A stretch of 64,000 nt of DNA from Agmasoma carcini (nom. nud.) (GCA_029232285.1 JAOXFI010000005.1:186001-250000), one strand, 5' to 3'; positions 1 to 10,564 are shown, counted from the first letter of the stretch. Numbers and translations are program-made. The notes: generated by a model not told the origin, from the letters alone.

Positions 1-303
1 TAAATGTTATGAATTTTTGATATTATTCTTCATGATCAAATATTTAAGACCAGGGTAGGGTGCTCTTTAGTTTTTATTTTGAAAGAATGCTTATAATCAT
101 AAGGGGATCTTGGTTTGGTGTATCTATTTAATATTTAATCATTTAATTCATACTCAAGGTTGCTAAAATAATTTTTGATTGACTCTATTCATAGTATTTA
201 CATTATATTTGATACTGCTTTTGCCTTATCTTAATGCCCTATCTAAATATTATATATTTTTATTTAATACCAAAAAATTAAATTTTTAAATATTCAATTT
301 ATT
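1..303. other. AT-rich flank, no gene seen
   Basis: Non-coding AT-rich sequence downstream of the HECT ligase stop. I see no tRNA, repeat or credible reading frame. Confidence 0.5.
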
Positions 304-2385
304 TTACATCAAGAAAAATCCAGTTGTCAAGTTTATAGCAGACAACAATTTTGACTTTAGTTTCTCTTTTGATGAATATTCTGGTAAAAGCAACGTATTG
401 AAGCATGTTTGAGAGCTTGGTAACCTGTCAGTATCGCATCCATTCCTCATTATAGTAAAGTTTAATGCTTTTGCACCCCCAACAGGCATCCTATTATTAC
501 CAGTTACAAATTGTAAAAGCTTTTTCTTCTCATCAATAGTTAGTTGAATAAATATGCTCCAAAATTCCTTAATAGTTCTACTTTCTGATGTAAATCCAGT
601 ATATTTTGTTCCATTCTTAATTGCCTCATAGTTAAAATCATCAACGCCCATTATAATCTTTTCAAGTTCATCAGGCCTTAGCCTTGTTATGGTATCCTCT
701 CTAATAATACTAAAGAAACCACTTGTAAATGCTTCAAACTCTTCTTTTATCGATGTCTCTGTGTAGAAGAATGAATATGAATATTTAAAAGGTAGAAAGT
801 TTCTTTTGGTTACCTTCATTTTTCTTCCACCATTGATCAATTCAACCTCTTTGAATTCATCGTTATATTGTAAGTTGGCTGTGAAGTATAAATCACAGCT
901 TAGTAATTCACTCTCTGAACACTTCTCAAGATTATATATTGAACCATATAGAGCAGGCTCTATTTCTTCCATATCCTCAAAGTCTAATTTTATTCCCAAA
1001 ATCTTTTTGAACATAAAAAAAGGAAAAGGGAGATTTAGAACAACATCATTATAAAGTGCTATACCTATGATCTTACCCACAAGATGTAATCTAGTTCTAT
1101 CTACATTAGGTTTAAACCATATTCTGTTGTTCTTCTGTGCAAATATTGTTTCATCATTTGATATTTCTTGACTCAACAACTGAAAGTACTCTTTTCTTAT
1201 ACCACCTGAATCAATACCTTCTTCACCCACGAAAGATATTTTTAATTGCTTTTTAGCCTCATTAATATTTAATTTATCAATGATTCTTAGTGTATCAAGG
1301 TAAACAAAATCTCTACGTATCTTGATAAAGAGGTAAGGTTCAGTCACACCCTCAAATAGGGCTCTAAAAAACGCGTCCTGTAATGTATTTTTCATAGCAT
1401 CCCCATTTTCATACTTAAGGATTTCAGCCTTATTAACTATAGGGATCATGAAATAAAAATCAATAATAGAGCTTAGCCTTGATCTATGAACCTTAAACTC
1501 GTTATATAAATTCATTTTGTTGATAATTTCTTCTAAATAGAAATATGTATAGTCGTAATGACCCAGTTCATCATTTAATAAATATAATATTTCATATATT
1601 TTCAATAATTTTTCTAATTTGTCTGAAGATTGAACATTTGTCTCCTTAATTGATATAATAATGCTCTTAAGGGTATTTACACAATTCTCAAAATCAGATG
1701 TAGTGAAATTGAGCTGAAACAAGCAATTACAACCTTCTTTACAAGCATTTGTCTTTGGAAGATCAAGTTTCATTATTGATCCAAAGATGCGACTTGAAAT
1801 AAGAGAAAATACTTCAAATAAAGTTGAATAATATTGTTGATCTAAGTTTTCATGTATTGTTTGTGTTGTAAATAGTCTTATGATAATTAGGGCAATATTA
1901 AAGTTTTGTTGCTTCTCGAATTTCTTTAAAAATAAATGAAGTAATCCTGTGACGAGGTATTGATCTACATCGGTGAGGGTCTGTGTAGTGATAGAACAAA
2001 AGGAATGCTCGAGCTCTTGGTATGGTTTTATTTGTAAGTCCTTTTTACTCCTTTTTTTAGAGCTAAGCTTTGGAGAACTGATTTTTTTAGTTTTCTTAGA
2101 AATAAACTCTGAAGGTTCATTGTTGATATCTAAGTCGTCCTTGTAGAAAAGGCCATTGGCATAGAAGTATAGATCAATGATGTAATTTATATTGTGCAGA
2201 TCAGTTGTATTGAGTAGGGTATCTACGTTTCTACAGATGAAGATATTGTTATACTTGGCCAATATTTTTTCTATTTGAGCTACATTTTTGGATGGTCTGC
2301 AAAATACTTTCCCACACTTTGAATTTCTACAGTCGCCTCTCAGCTGTCGAGTATATTGAGGCATGTGTCCTTTAATTTTTTTCAT
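304..2385 (-). CDS. HECT-type E3 ubiquitin ligase with AZUL zinc finger (UBE3A/E6AP-like)
   Basis: Transfers ubiquitin from an E2, through its own cysteine thioester, to substrates. The 693-aa protein has an N-terminal cysteine cluster at about residues 14-28 (pattern QLxxDCxNxxCxxxFC) matching the AZUL domain of UBE3A. A helical middle follows, then a HECT domain from about residue 355 to the C terminus. The catalytic cysteine is C661 in the motif LPSSQTCFNTLLLPEY, near the end as in all HECT enzymes, and the C terminus (TTGFFLM) is the usual hydrophobic tail. AZUL plus HECT is diagnostic of the UBE3A family, where AZUL binds the proteasome subunit Rpn10. It is shorter than human UBE3A (about 850-875 aa). 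The ATG start lies after a C-rich stretch (TTTTCCCCTC on the sense strand). Rpt1, another proteasome-linked gene, lies nearby but not in an operon. Confidence 0.92.
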   Translation of the reverse strand: MKKIKGHMPQYTRQLRGDCRNSKCGKVFCRPSKNVAQIEKILAKYNNIFICRNVDTLLNTTDLHNINYIIDLYFYANGLFYKDDLDINNEPSEFISKKTKKISSPKLSSKKRSKKDLQIKPYQELEHSFCSITTQTLTDVDQYLVTGLLHLFLKKFEKQQNFNIALIIIRLFTTQTIHENLDQQYYSTLFEVFSLISSRIFGSIMKLDLPKTNACKEGCNCLFQLNFTTSDFENCVNTLKSIIISIKETNVQSSDKLEKLLKIYEILYLLNDELGHYDYTYFYLEEIINKMNLYNEFKVHRSRLSSIIDFYFMIPIVNKAEILKYENGDAMKNTLQDAFFRALFEGVTEPYLFIKIRRDFVYLDTLRIIDKLNINEAKKQLKISFVGEEGIDSGGIRKEYFQLLSQEISNDETIFAQKNNRIWFKPNVDRTRLHLVGKIIGIALYNDVVLNLPFPFFMFKKILGIKLDFEDMEEIEPALYGSIYNLEKCSESELLSCDLYFTANLQYNDEFKEVELINGGRKMKVTKRNFLPFKYSYSFFYTETSIKEEFEAFTSGFFSIIREDTITRLRPDELEKIIMGVDDFNYEAIKNGTKYTGFTSESRTIKEFWSIFIQLTIDEKKKLLQFVTGNNRMPVGGAKALNFTIMRNGCDTDRLPSSQTCFNTLLLPEYSSKEKLKSKLLSAINLTTGFFLM

Positions 2386-3272
2386 TTTGTTTGTTTGAGG
2401 GGAAAAGGATTTTGATAGATATTCCTGTAATCATAACAATAATGTGATATTAAGAGTCTATTACAGCGAGAAAGAGAGGCAATGAATGCTTTAATCAATA
2501 ATAATGAAATTAATAAGGAATTAAAAGTATATTAAATATGATTTTATCAAAAAGGGGCTATTAAATTTAATATTCTTTGTTGAAACGATTTTGTGTTATA
2601 TAATTTCAAATTATAAACAACACCAAAAACAATAGATTTTTAACGTTTGAGAATTAAAATAATTTCTTTACTTATACACTTTGTTTAATACTGCAAGTAT
2701 GTCTTAAAATATTAAAAATAAATTAATGTTTATTAATTAAAATTTCATTTTAATGACTTTTTTGTTATATTTATAAAAAATTTTAACCATTTACAGGTTT
2801 AATTTCAAAAAATATAGAATTAGACTAAAATAAATTCGGTAGTATTTAAAAGGGGTGAGTTATACTTCAAGACAATATTTTTAATAGCTTAAGTGCTAAT
2901 TATAGTATATAAATGTGTATATTAAGATCAAATTATGATGTAAGATGAAATTTAACTAATAAACTATTTTGTTATCAATAGAGGCGATTTATGTTATAAA
3001 TATTTTTTAAGAACAATCTTAGTCAAAAACGTAAACTTTTAGCTCTATTTACGATTAAATAGAATTATTTATACTCAAAATAAAGCTTATCATATTTTTT
3101 AGGTAAAACCCTTCGTAAGTCAAACAAGCTAATAAACGAATAGACATTGCGATTAGACAAGGTAAACTCATACCTACTCATATATCAAACCCGTTTACTA
3201 TTTTAGATAATTTTATTTGTTTTTATAACAAATTTTATTAAAAAAATAAATATTTTTGTTTGGATTGATCCG
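2386..3272. other. AT-rich intergenic region
   Basis: About 890 bp between divergent genes. It carries the upstream regions of the HECT gene (minus) and the 3273 gene (plus). I see no RNA gene or repeat. Confidence 0.4.
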
Positions 3273-3980
3273 ATGGAAAAAGTTTATTCATGTATGTGTG
3301 ATGGGTTTACTCACAATGGTAACTATTACATTTTTTATAGAGGAAATATACTAACATCAGGAGATAATACTGTTGAAGTTAAGGGGAAAATCATTTTTAT
3401 GTTTGTTTCCATGGATGTTCTTTATATTATTACAACAAATGGTAAATTATACATCATGGACCCGAAAACTTTAATTTTAAGCAGCGTTTATATGTTTTCT
3501 ATAGCAAAAATAAGCAATATAAAGGTAATCAACCGTGTTTTGTATATAATTGATGGTTTTATTAATAGTACCTCGATTGATGATATTAAGTTTAAAAGGA
3601 TTGTGAAACCTTCAGTTGATATAGAGATTTATGGTGATAAGGTTTTAAGTATAGATTATATGGGTGTATTGACATGTGATGAAAGTGTTATTTACAATTT
3701 CAATGAATTCCCTGTATCCACAGCAATCCGAAACTCCTTAATTTATATAAAATTCGAAAATAACAAACTTATTGTATTTGACATTGATAACCACAAAATA
3801 ATTGATGAAATTATGAGCAAAAGCTTTATTTATAATAGATTTGTATATTTTGATGATAAAATTATAGATTGTAACAATGATAAGGAGTATAATATCGATA
3901 GGAATATGGATATAAAGGATATAATACAAGACGGTAATGATATTTATGTATTAGCCAAGGACTCTATCTATAAAATATAG
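3273..3980 (+). CDS. hypothetical protein, possible beta-propeller
   Basis: I do not recognise this 235-aa protein. It is made of short alternating hydrophobic strands with repeated patterns such as LYIITTNGKLYIMD, VLYIIDGF and DIYVLAKDSIYKI, which read like blades of a beta-propeller, but no WD signature is clean. There is no signal peptide or membrane segment. The ATG follows an AAATATTTTTG stretch. Codon use is very AT-rich, as in its neighbours. It could be a divergent WD40-type scaffold or a lineage-specific protein; the fold idea is inference only. Confidence 0.7.
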   Translation: MEKVYSCMCDGFTHNGNYYIFYRGNILTSGDNTVEVKGKIIFMFVSMDVLYIITTNGKLYIMDPKTLILSSVYMFSIAKISNIKVINRVLYIIDGFINSTSIDDIKFKRIVKPSVDIEIYGDKVLSIDYMGVLTCDESVIYNFNEFPVSTAIRNSLIYIKFENNKLIVFDIDNHKIIDEIMSKSFIYNRFVYFDDKIIDCNNDKEYNIDRNMDIKDIIQDGNDIYVLAKDSIYKI

Positions 3981-4544
3981 ATATTTGATTTAAATCTTCA
4001 TAGGTCAAACTTTAAAGGATAATGATTGATTAGGTTAACATAGAGTAAGCCTACCACATATAAACACCTGTAATAACACATCAGGCTTAAACAATCTCTT
4101 ATATAAGACATATATTTGTATTTTTGATAAAAAATCAATATAGTTTTATACTGTGAAATATAAAAGATTAAAATAAACGTCCCTTAAATAATTTTTAATA
4201 TAATCGCTTTTATTATCATTTGATGTGATTATTAATGATACTAAGGAGCATTTCAAACAGAATAAATAAATATATTTGAATAATCACGTTTAAGCATTTT
4301 AAAAATATAGAAATAAATATTTCTATGTTTTGGTTTACATTCTTTATCAATAAAATCAATAGTACGTCGATCTTAAATTAATAATAAATCTTGATTATAA
4401 CCAATAATTATACTTATATTTGCACTAATGAACATGTATGAACCCTAGACAATCAAAACAGTGCAGATTCAAAGTCTATTTATTTATTTAGTTACTTGTT
4501 GAAATTCTTGTATAAAATAAACATTAAAAATTTTTAAACTACCC
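3981..4544. other. AT-rich intergenic region
   Basis: Upstream region of Rpt1. A weak 7-bp inverted repeat (AAGCCTA ... AGGCTTA, near 4045-4090) is the only structure noticed. No gene seen. Confidence 0.35.
4526..4544 (+). promoter_or_regulatory. AAATTT/CCC start-site motif of Rpt1
   Basis: AAAAATTTTT followed by ACCC immediately before the ATG. This is the clearest plus-strand example of the motif found before many genes in this window. In microsporidia such AAATTT and CCC signals are known to lie next to start codons. Confidence 0.6.
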
Positions 4545-5783
4545 ATGCCCGAAGACAAGAATGAGTATGAAGATTCACTAGGATGTCTCTTAAGTTTTGG
4601 TAAGGGCCCTTATGACGAAGATATAAATGATGATGAAAAAGAAATACATCATCTTTTAGACCAAATAAATATCAGGTTGGGTAAAAAAGAAGTTGAGACA
4701 GGTCTTGCTCCACCAAGTCAGTGGGATTTGGTTGCAGACAAAGCTAAAATGCAAAGCGATCAAACCCTTCAGGTTGCAAGGGTTATTAAAAGGTTAGATA
4801 ATTTCTCAGAACCTAGATTTATTATCAGTATCAGACAAATGGCTAAGTTTGTTTGTGGTGTAAGTAGAAAAGTAACACCCTCGGACATAACTGAGGACAC
4901 CAGGGTAGGTGTCGATAGAATGAAGTATAATATTTGCATGCTGCTCAATAGGAGAATCGATTCCGCTGTTTCTCTCATGCAGGTAGAAGAAAAACCTAAC
5001 GTTACCTATGATGATATCGGTGGCTGTGTTGAAGAAATTAAGAAAATACGGGAGGTAGTAGAAGAACCTTTACTAAATCCTGATAAGTTTATAAAACTTG
5101 GTATTGACCCACCTAAAGGTGTACTTCTATATGGACCACCAGGTACTGGTAAGACACTCTGTGCCAAGGCTGTTGCTAATCGTACTGATGCTTGTTTTAT
5201 TCGTGTAATAGGTAGTGAATTAGTTCAAAAGTTTGTTGGTGAAGGTGCAAGAATGGTCAGAGAGATTTTTGAGTTGGCTAGACAGCAAAAGTCGTGTATA
5301 ATCTTTTTTGATGAGGTTGATGCATTTTGTGGTACTAGATTTGGTGATTCTGAAGATAATGAGGTGCAGAGAACCATGCTTGAGCTTATTAATCAGCTTG
5401 ATGGTTTTGAAAAGAGGGGCAATATTAAAGTGCTGATGGCTACTAACAGGCCTGATACGTTAGATCCTGCTTTACTAAGACCTGGTAGGTTGGATCGTAA
5501 GATTGAGTTTGGACTTCCACAACTTGATGGACGTACTCGTATTTTAGAGATAAATGCGAAGACTATGAGTGTTCAAAGAGATATTAGATTTGAGTTGATA
5601 TCTAGACTTTGTACAAATGCTACTGGTGCAGAACTACGATCTGTGTGTATCGAGGCTGGTATGTTTGCTATAAGGGAGCGTCGTAAGATTGCGACTGAGA
5701 AAGATTTTTTCAAGGCTGTTGATAAAGTTATTAAGGAAGGTGCAAAATTCTCATCAACACCAAAGTACTTAACATACAATTAA
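4545..5783 (+). CDS. RPT1: 26S proteasome regulatory ATPase subunit Rpt1 (PSMC2)
   Basis: One of six AAA ATPases that unfold substrates at the base of the 19S proteasome cap. The 412-aa protein has an acidic/coiled N terminus, an OB-type region, then the AAA module: Walker A GPPGTGKT at about residue 196, Walker [11 protein letters not shown], and sensor/arginine-finger region [20 protein letters not shown]. The C terminus ([12 protein letters not shown]) matches the Rpt1 type (yeast KFSSTSRYMQYN) rather than Rpt2-6. It is slightly shorter than yeast Rpt1 (467 aa), the reduction lying at the N terminus. A small basic gene starts 54 bp downstream on the same strand. Assignment to Rpt1 rests on the C terminus and is strong. 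Confidence 0.95.
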   Translation: MPEDKNEYEDSLGCLLSFGKGPYDEDINDDEKEIHHLLDQINIRLGKKEVETGLAPPSQWDLVADKAKMQSDQTLQVARVIKRLDNFSEPRFIISIRQMAKFVCGVSRKVTPSDITEDTRVGVDRMKYNICMLLNRRIDSAVSLMQVEEKPNVTYDDIGGCVEEIKKIREVVEEPLLNPDKFIKLGIDPPKGVLLYGPPGTGKTLCAKAVANRTDACFIRVIGSELVQKFVGEGARMVREIFELARQQKSCIIFFDEVDAFCGTRFGDSEDNEVQRTMLELINQLDGFEKRGNIKVLMATNRPDTLDPALLRPGRLDRKIEFGLPQLDGRTRILEINAKTMSVQRDIRFELISRLCTNATGAELRSVCIEAGMFAIRERRKIATEKDFFKAVDKVIKEGAKFSSTPKYLTYN

Positions 5784-5837
5784 TGAATCTATAAACTGAA
5801 ATTTTTATTTTTTATATTTTTTAAAAAAATTTATACA

Positions 5838-6074
5838 ATGGCAGATGCAAAGAAAGAATTGGAGAGGACGCTTAAAGAGATAGATAAGTATATTTTAAGT
5901 CAAAAAACTGTTAAAGAACAGCAGAAAGACATGAGAAACAAGCTTGGGCGCTTGAAAGGTGAATTAAGAAAGAAGAATACACCATTTAAGACATCTATGA
6001 GAATTTTAGAGAAGAAGAGAACGGAAAAGAAAGAAAAAAGGTTGATGAGGAAAGATTTAGGTTTGAAAAAGTAA
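5838..6074 (+). CDS. small lysine-rich coiled-coil protein, function unknown
   Basis: A 78-aa, strongly basic helical protein: a heptad-like N-terminal half (KELERTLKEIDKYILSQ) and a K/R-rich C terminus (KKRTEKKEKRLMRKDLGLKK). No family could be assigned; a nucleolar or ribosome-assembly role would fit the composition but is a guess. ATG follows TTTTTTAAAAAAATTTATACA, the AT part of the local start motif. It lies 54 bp after Rpt1, same strand. It is clearly less AT-rich than the flanks, which supports coding. Confidence 0.7.
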   Translation: MADAKKELERTLKEIDKYILSQKTVKEQQKDMRNKLGRLKGELRKKNTPFKTSMRILEKKRTEKKEKRLMRKDLGLKK

Positions 6075-6476
6075 TTACATGTGAATTTAACAATAAATTA
6101 GAAGTTATATATGGTTTTTGGTTTTGAATATAATATCTTTTATTGTATTTAACGTTTTGAAAAAAAATCAAAATTTAAGGGGTATTTGTCGGAATGATGA
6201 TAATCTTAAAATCATTAGAAAATCCTTTAGTGTTACAATTTTACATCATAAATTCATGTTTTAAAGAAGCTTTAATCAATCAAACGCATTCTAATATTAT
6301 ATGTGTGTAAAATATTACTTACATCCATCGCTTGTCATATAACAATGATTCTCTTTAAAGGCTAGGCACGTAAGTCTCTATTGACTGTATAATCAATAAT
6401 TTAAATTAGCTTCACTAATAATAAATTAATAAGATTTTCTATAGAAAATAAATTAAAAATTATTTTTGAGGTCCAT
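6075..6476. other. AT-rich intergenic region
   Basis: Between two plus-strand genes. No RNA gene, repeat or frame supported. Confidence 0.35.
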
Positions 6477-6989
6477 ATGAAGGACAAAGCAAGTGAAGAT
6501 AAAATTGAGCTATATAAGGAGCTAAGAAGTCTTATATCAAGTAAAAATGACATTATAGAACAGAAAATGTCTTTGGAGAATCAAATAATTGGTTTAAAGC
6601 ATACAAACGCAGAGCTTAAAGCTAAGATCAAAGATTTAACCGAACAGCAAAAATTTGAAGAAAAGAAATTCGATTCAAAGGTTCGTTTACTTGAAAACAA
6701 GAACAAACAAGTGCAAGCAGAGCTTAGAAGGAACACAAATAGTTATCAAATAAAAGGAACGGCTAAGCATTCGCCTGATGATCGTTTGATAAAGAAAATT
6801 AATAATTTAAACACCCAAAATGCACTACTAGTAGATGTTATTAAGAAAATAGGAAGTAAGCTTCATTTTGATAACGATCTGCTCAGTGATATATTTAGTG
6901 TAAGTGAAAGCATCGAAGATCCAAGCCTTAGGTTGTTTATAGATTGGGTGGTTGAAAAGGAAAACGGTCATAAGATTAAGAAGCCCTGA
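6477..6989 (+). CDS. coiled-coil protein, function unknown
   Basis: A 170-aa protein. Residues 5-100 form a charged coiled coil with leucine/isoleucine heptads (SSKNDIIEQKMSLENQ, LKHTNAELKAKIKDLTEQ). A second helical part ends in LRLFIDWVVEKENGHKIKK. It resembles spindle-pole, kinetochore or vesicle tether proteins only in composition; no family motif was recognised. There is no signal peptide or membrane segment. The start is the ATG after TTTTTGAGGTCCAT. Confidence 0.7.
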   Translation: MKDKASEDKIELYKELRSLISSKNDIIEQKMSLENQIIGLKHTNAELKAKIKDLTEQQKFEEKKFDSKVRLLENKNKQVQAELRRNTNSYQIKGTAKHSPDDRLIKKINNLNTQNALLVDVIKKIGSKLHFDNDLLSDIFSVSESIEDPSLRLFIDWVVEKENGHKIKKP

Positions 6990-7180
6990 TTTATCTTACG
7001 GTTTAACCTGTTATAAATAATTTAATTAAAGAGGGGTGATTGATAAACAAAATTTTGCCACAATTTGGTTTTATTTATAATCACAAATGAAACGTAGATT
7101 GTAATTTTGCACTGTCTTTGTAACTTAAAGGTTGAAACGTATCAATTCAGGATATTAAAACAAAATGTTTCATTTCAAGG

Positions 7181-7675
7181 ATGCTCATAATGACATGTGT
7201 CTTAGCAAGTAACTTCTATGTGATTCATAGTACTTCCGATCCTTCCGTTGTATTAGCAGCAGAAAATAATTATATTGTTGCTAAGAAGAAGGAGAGTGCT
7301 ATTATAAATGCTGACCCTTTTGTTTTTAAATATGAGAATCAAACATTTAAAATTGGTGATAAAAGCCTTTGTAATTTTAATGGTGATCTAAAATTATGTG
7401 AGATTAGAGACAGTAATGCCAAATTTGATATTAGCTCGATCATCAGTTCACAGGAAAGGCTGAAGATTAAAGATAAGTGTGTAACTTTAATCCCAAGCAT
7501 TGAAGTTGATGGAGAATATAGTGCAAGATTTGTTGATTGCCAAAGCACCTCTAATTTAGTAGAAATGTTCGATTTTCCAAGTAAATCAGAAATGGACTAT
7601 AAATTAGGGATCAATAGTATGTTAGAAAGGGAAAGAACAAATATTGATGAAGTTGTGTATAATCTTGGACAATAA
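7181..7675 (+). CDS. secreted ricin-B-lectin-like protein (RBLL 1)
   Basis: A 164-aa protein with a short N-terminal hydrophobic segment (MLIMTCVLAS) that reads as a signal peptide. The body shows beta-trefoil spacing: GDKSLCNFNGDLKLCEI, then DKCVTLIPS...YSARFVDCQSTSNLVEMFDF, the last resembling the ricin-B repeat (C-L-x(8-12)-C-x(6)-Q/V-x-W/F). Microsporidia are known to secrete ricin-B-lectin-like proteins implicated in host-cell adhesion. The two other members of the cluster are at 11.1 and 14.5 kb. The sugar-binding QxW is not intact, so carbohydrate binding is unproven. An ATG at 7165 is out of frame and was not used. Confidence 0.65.
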   Translation: MLIMTCVLASNFYVIHSTSDPSVVLAAENNYIVAKKKESAIINADPFVFKYENQTFKIGDKSLCNFNGDLKLCEIRDSNAKFDISSIISSQERLKIKDKCVTLIPSIEVDGEYSARFVDCQSTSNLVEMFDFPSKSEMDYKLGINSMLERERTNIDEVVYNLGQ

Positions 7676-8051
7676 ATAAATAGTTTTGAAATTTGATCCA
7701 ATCATTATTTGATGTCATTCATTATATTAAAAGACTTGAAATAGAATATATAAGATTGAAATATAAGCATATTGTACGTATAGCTGGTGTATATCACCTG
7801 GAATTGTCATTTTCTTTACTTGGTCAAGAATATCAGTATTTATTTTGAAATCAAAACTAATTTTTAATAATTTTCACGATGATTAAAGGATAAGCTATAC
7901 ATAGTGCAACGGATTGCTAACGCTTATTGCGTGTTTTTTTTATATTCTTATTTACAATCAATAGGTGAGTTGTAGTTAAATAAATTATATATGAGTTAGA
8001 GATGAAATTTTTACACTTTGAACACGGTTAATTAACAATCCTACAATTTAT
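7676..8051. other. intergenic; short GC-richer patch before a T8 run
   Basis: Between convergent genes. Around 7890-7940 a less AT-rich stretch (GCAACGGATTGCTAACGC) runs into eight T residues, as a Pol III transcript end would. I could not match it to a known RNA. Confidence 0.25.
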
Positions 8052-9347
8052 TTATATTTCAAAATAATTCAAAATTTTGGCCTGTAGGTGTTGAATAAAA
8101 AGAGCTAATCTAGGAATAATCCCTTCATGTGACAACAACGTAGCTTCAAAGGATTTATCAGTGTCTTCAATTGAATCATATACACTAACTATTTCTTTAG
8201 ATATTGACAACCAGTCGTATTTGCTTGTTAATTTTCTAAAACAATCAATTTGATTATTTTCATCATTTTCTCCTGCCCTGATTTTGGTGCTAGCCATTAA
8301 TATTTGGTTGTTTATATCTTCAGGATTGGGAGAACAAAAAAAGATACGACCTTGACTTAAAATTTCATGTATCCCGCCTACATTTGTAGAAACAACAAAC
8401 ATTCCACATGCCAAAGCTTCTAGAATAGTCAGACAAAATGTTTCTGTAAGGGAAGTATTAAGAAATATATCACCATTTCTTAATATTTCTCCAATTTCTT
8501 GATGATCCCTTTCTCCAATGACAAAGACACAATCACATAATCCACCCTCATCTATAAATTGTTCGATTTTATCACGCTCGGGGCCATCACCGACTATCGT
8601 TATTAAATATTTTTTTGATTTACATAAAATTTTAAGAGTTTGAATCAATAATTCAATACCTTTTCTAAAGACCAGCCTAGAAATAACCACAATTGATATT
8701 TTTGGTTTTCTGTTATTAATATTTTCATAATTTTCGTTATTTTCAATATTTTCGTTATTTATAATAAATTTATCATCAATCAAACATTTTGGATAAAATT
8801 TTTTAGAATTGATACCATTTGGTATAACATAAAACTTTTTGATGCCTGTTCTTAGTTCAGTATTTTGCTTTGAATAGTTAGAAACACAAATACCTACGTC
8901 AACTTTTTTACAGATAAATTTTACAATTGAATTCACTAAAATATTTTCAAATTTTCCAATTTCAAATAAAGAGTGATCAGTAAGGACGGTTTTTAGGCCT
9001 AAATAGTTTGCATGAAATATACCCTCCATACACATTGTTGACATGGTTTGATGGCCGTGTACAATGTTTATGTTATGTTTCTTAAAAATATTTTTAAAAA
9101 ATATAAAATTTGTAAAGAGGGTAGGTAAAGCTGTATCACAACAAATCATAGGAACATCCAAGTAATAAACCAATAGGTTTTTAATCTGAATGATTCCATC
9201 ATATTTATCATATTTGTGGGTTATTATGATTACGTTATGACCCAATTTAGATAAATTCTCACCTATAGACATTATATGGCTCTCAATCCCACCTTTCTTT
9301 GGAAAGAAAAAGTCTGTTACCATTGCGATGTTAAATTTTCGTTCCAT
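8052..9347 (-). CDS. PIGA: GPI N-acetylglucosaminyltransferase catalytic subunit (PIG-A/Gpi3)
   Basis: Transfers GlcNAc from UDP-GlcNAc to phosphatidylinositol, the first step of GPI-anchor synthesis, on the cytosolic face of the ER. The 431-aa protein is a GT4-family glycosyltransferase. The N-terminal Rossmann domain opens with MVTDFFFPKKGGIESHI, and the HGHQTMSTMC and LTDHSLFE motifs are typical of PIG-A. The C-terminal domain has PNGIN, VVISRLVFRKG, GDGPER and the EX7E motif in TETFCLTILEA. An Asn-rich low-complexity insert lies at about residues 200-220. The usual C-terminal membrane anchor is weak (LALFIQHLQAKILNYF). The ATG at 9347 is preferred over the GTG one codon upstream. GPI anchoring would serve spore-wall and surface proteins. 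Confidence 0.93.
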   Translation of the reverse strand: MERKFNIAMVTDFFFPKKGGIESHIMSIGENLSKLGHNVIIITHKYDKYDGIIQIKNLLVYYLDVPMICCDTALPTLFTNFIFFKNIFKKHNINIVHGHQTMSTMCMEGIFHANYLGLKTVLTDHSLFEIGKFENILVNSIVKFICKKVDVGICVSNYSKQNTELRTGIKKFYVIPNGINSKKFYPKCLIDDKFIINNENIENNENYENINNRKPKISIVVISRLVFRKGIELLIQTLKILCKSKKYLITIVGDGPERDKIEQFIDEGGLCDCVFVIGERDHQEIGEILRNGDIFLNTSLTETFCLTILEALACGMFVVSTNVGGIHEILSQGRIFFCSPNPEDINNQILMASTKIRAGENDENNQIDCFRKLTSKYDWLSISKEIVSVYDSIEDTDKSFEATLLSHEGIIPRLALFIQHLQAKILNYFEI

Positions 9348-9882
9348 CACTTTAGGCTATTATTAAAAACAAACAATATAGTTAAATATGCTAAAAAAAT
9401 AATATTTCATATTTTTGCTTGACTTAAGGTACAGTTCTATATTTAAACCTTTTCATGATCAACGTAAATAGTTATTGTATGTATAATAAATACAATTAAG
9501 CTTAAGACATACGTATATAATTTATTATATTATAGTTTTTTTCAATTATTGTCAAAAAATACATAACCGAACATTTTTTACAAAATCACAATATTTTACA
9601 ATAATAAATTTATTATTGTAACCTCTGACCCATATTAAAGATAATTATATATTTTGGCTGATCAATAGCTTAATATATGTTTTAAGCACATATATCTGCT
9701 AAAGATCTTCTATCATCCTTGATAATCATTATTTTATATACTAATTGATTATTTAGATCATTATAGACTCATCACTAACATAACTTATAATATATTTTAT
9801 AATACTAATAAAATCAAACAAATTCAAAGCAAATCGTAATTATTCACTTTTATATAAAAAAAATTTGCTTTAAAAATATAAT
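9348..9882. other. AT-rich intergenic region
   Basis: Between two minus-strand genes. No RNA gene or frame supported. Confidence 0.4.
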
Positions 9883-10440
9883 TTATTGCTCGTCAAGGAA
9901 ATCTGGGAACGTATCAACCTCTTCTCCCTTACCAAAAAGTTCAGCAACAGCCATCTTACCTTCAGCAACGGCATCACTTACTTCCTTAGGCTTTTTACCT
10001 TCAATGGTAAAACCAATAGAATCACCACAACCAAGTATCTCCTTAAGTGTCTTTCTAAGTGTTTTAGCATTAGACCTTGTGTCTCTTACTGTATGAGCAA
10101 CCTCAACAACTTTTTGGAATGTCAAATCACCATTATGAACGACAATCTCTCTTTCAACACCCTTCTTTCTAGGGGCTCTCTTCTCGCCCAAAGCATTAAT
10201 TAACATTTGGGCTGTTGTTGGATTCAAATGAACAGTTGCGTTTCTATCCTTAACGGCTAAAGTGACACAAACTTTATTTCCAGAATAAGCGGCAGTGACT
10301 TTTTTAACGTCTTCACCGATTTTCTTAGCACTAAGCTTGTGCTTACCGAGTAACTGTGAGAAGGTAGCTCCTGGTATCTCAGCTCCTCTTACTTTAACAG
10401 TCAAATATAATGCATCTGGATCCTTTTTCTCTACGTACAT
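9883..10440 (-). CDS. RPL12: 60S ribosomal protein uL11 (RPL12)
   Basis: Forms the base of the ribosomal P-stalk at the GTPase-associated centre. The 185-aa protein carries the uL11 N-terminal domain (LYLTVKVRGAEIPGATFSQ, KLSAKKIGEDVKKVTA) and the RNA-binding C-terminal domain (GDLTFQKVVEVAHTVRD, LKEILGCGDSIGFTIEGKKP). It is about 20 aa longer than human RPL12 because of an acidic tail ending in FPDFLDEQ. Codon use is markedly more GC-rich than its neighbours, as expected of a highly expressed gene. The ATG is preceded on the sense strand by AAATTTCCCAC. Confidence 0.94.
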   Translation of the reverse strand: MYVEKKDPDALYLTVKVRGAEIPGATFSQLLGKHKLSAKKIGEDVKKVTAAYSGNKVCVTLAVKDRNATVHLNPTTAQMLINALGEKRAPRKKGVEREIVVHNGDLTFQKVVEVAHTVRDTRSNAKTLRKTLKEILGCGDSIGFTIEGKKPKEVSDAVAEGKMAVAELFGKGEEVDTFPDFLDEQ

Positions 10441-10455
10441 GTGGGAAATTTTTTT
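10441..10455 (-). promoter_or_regulatory. AAATTT/CCC start-site motif of RPL12
   Basis: On the sense strand AAAAAAATTTCCCAC directly precedes the ATG of RPL12. It is a textbook copy of the motif and supports this start. Confidence 0.6.
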
Positions 10456-10564
10456 ATAAAAATTTTAGTATTTTTTAAAATTAAAAATGGAATGAATCAT
10501 ATAAGATGTTAGGTTGTAGTATAGAGTGGTTATATTGATAAATATATAATAAATGGGTTGTATC

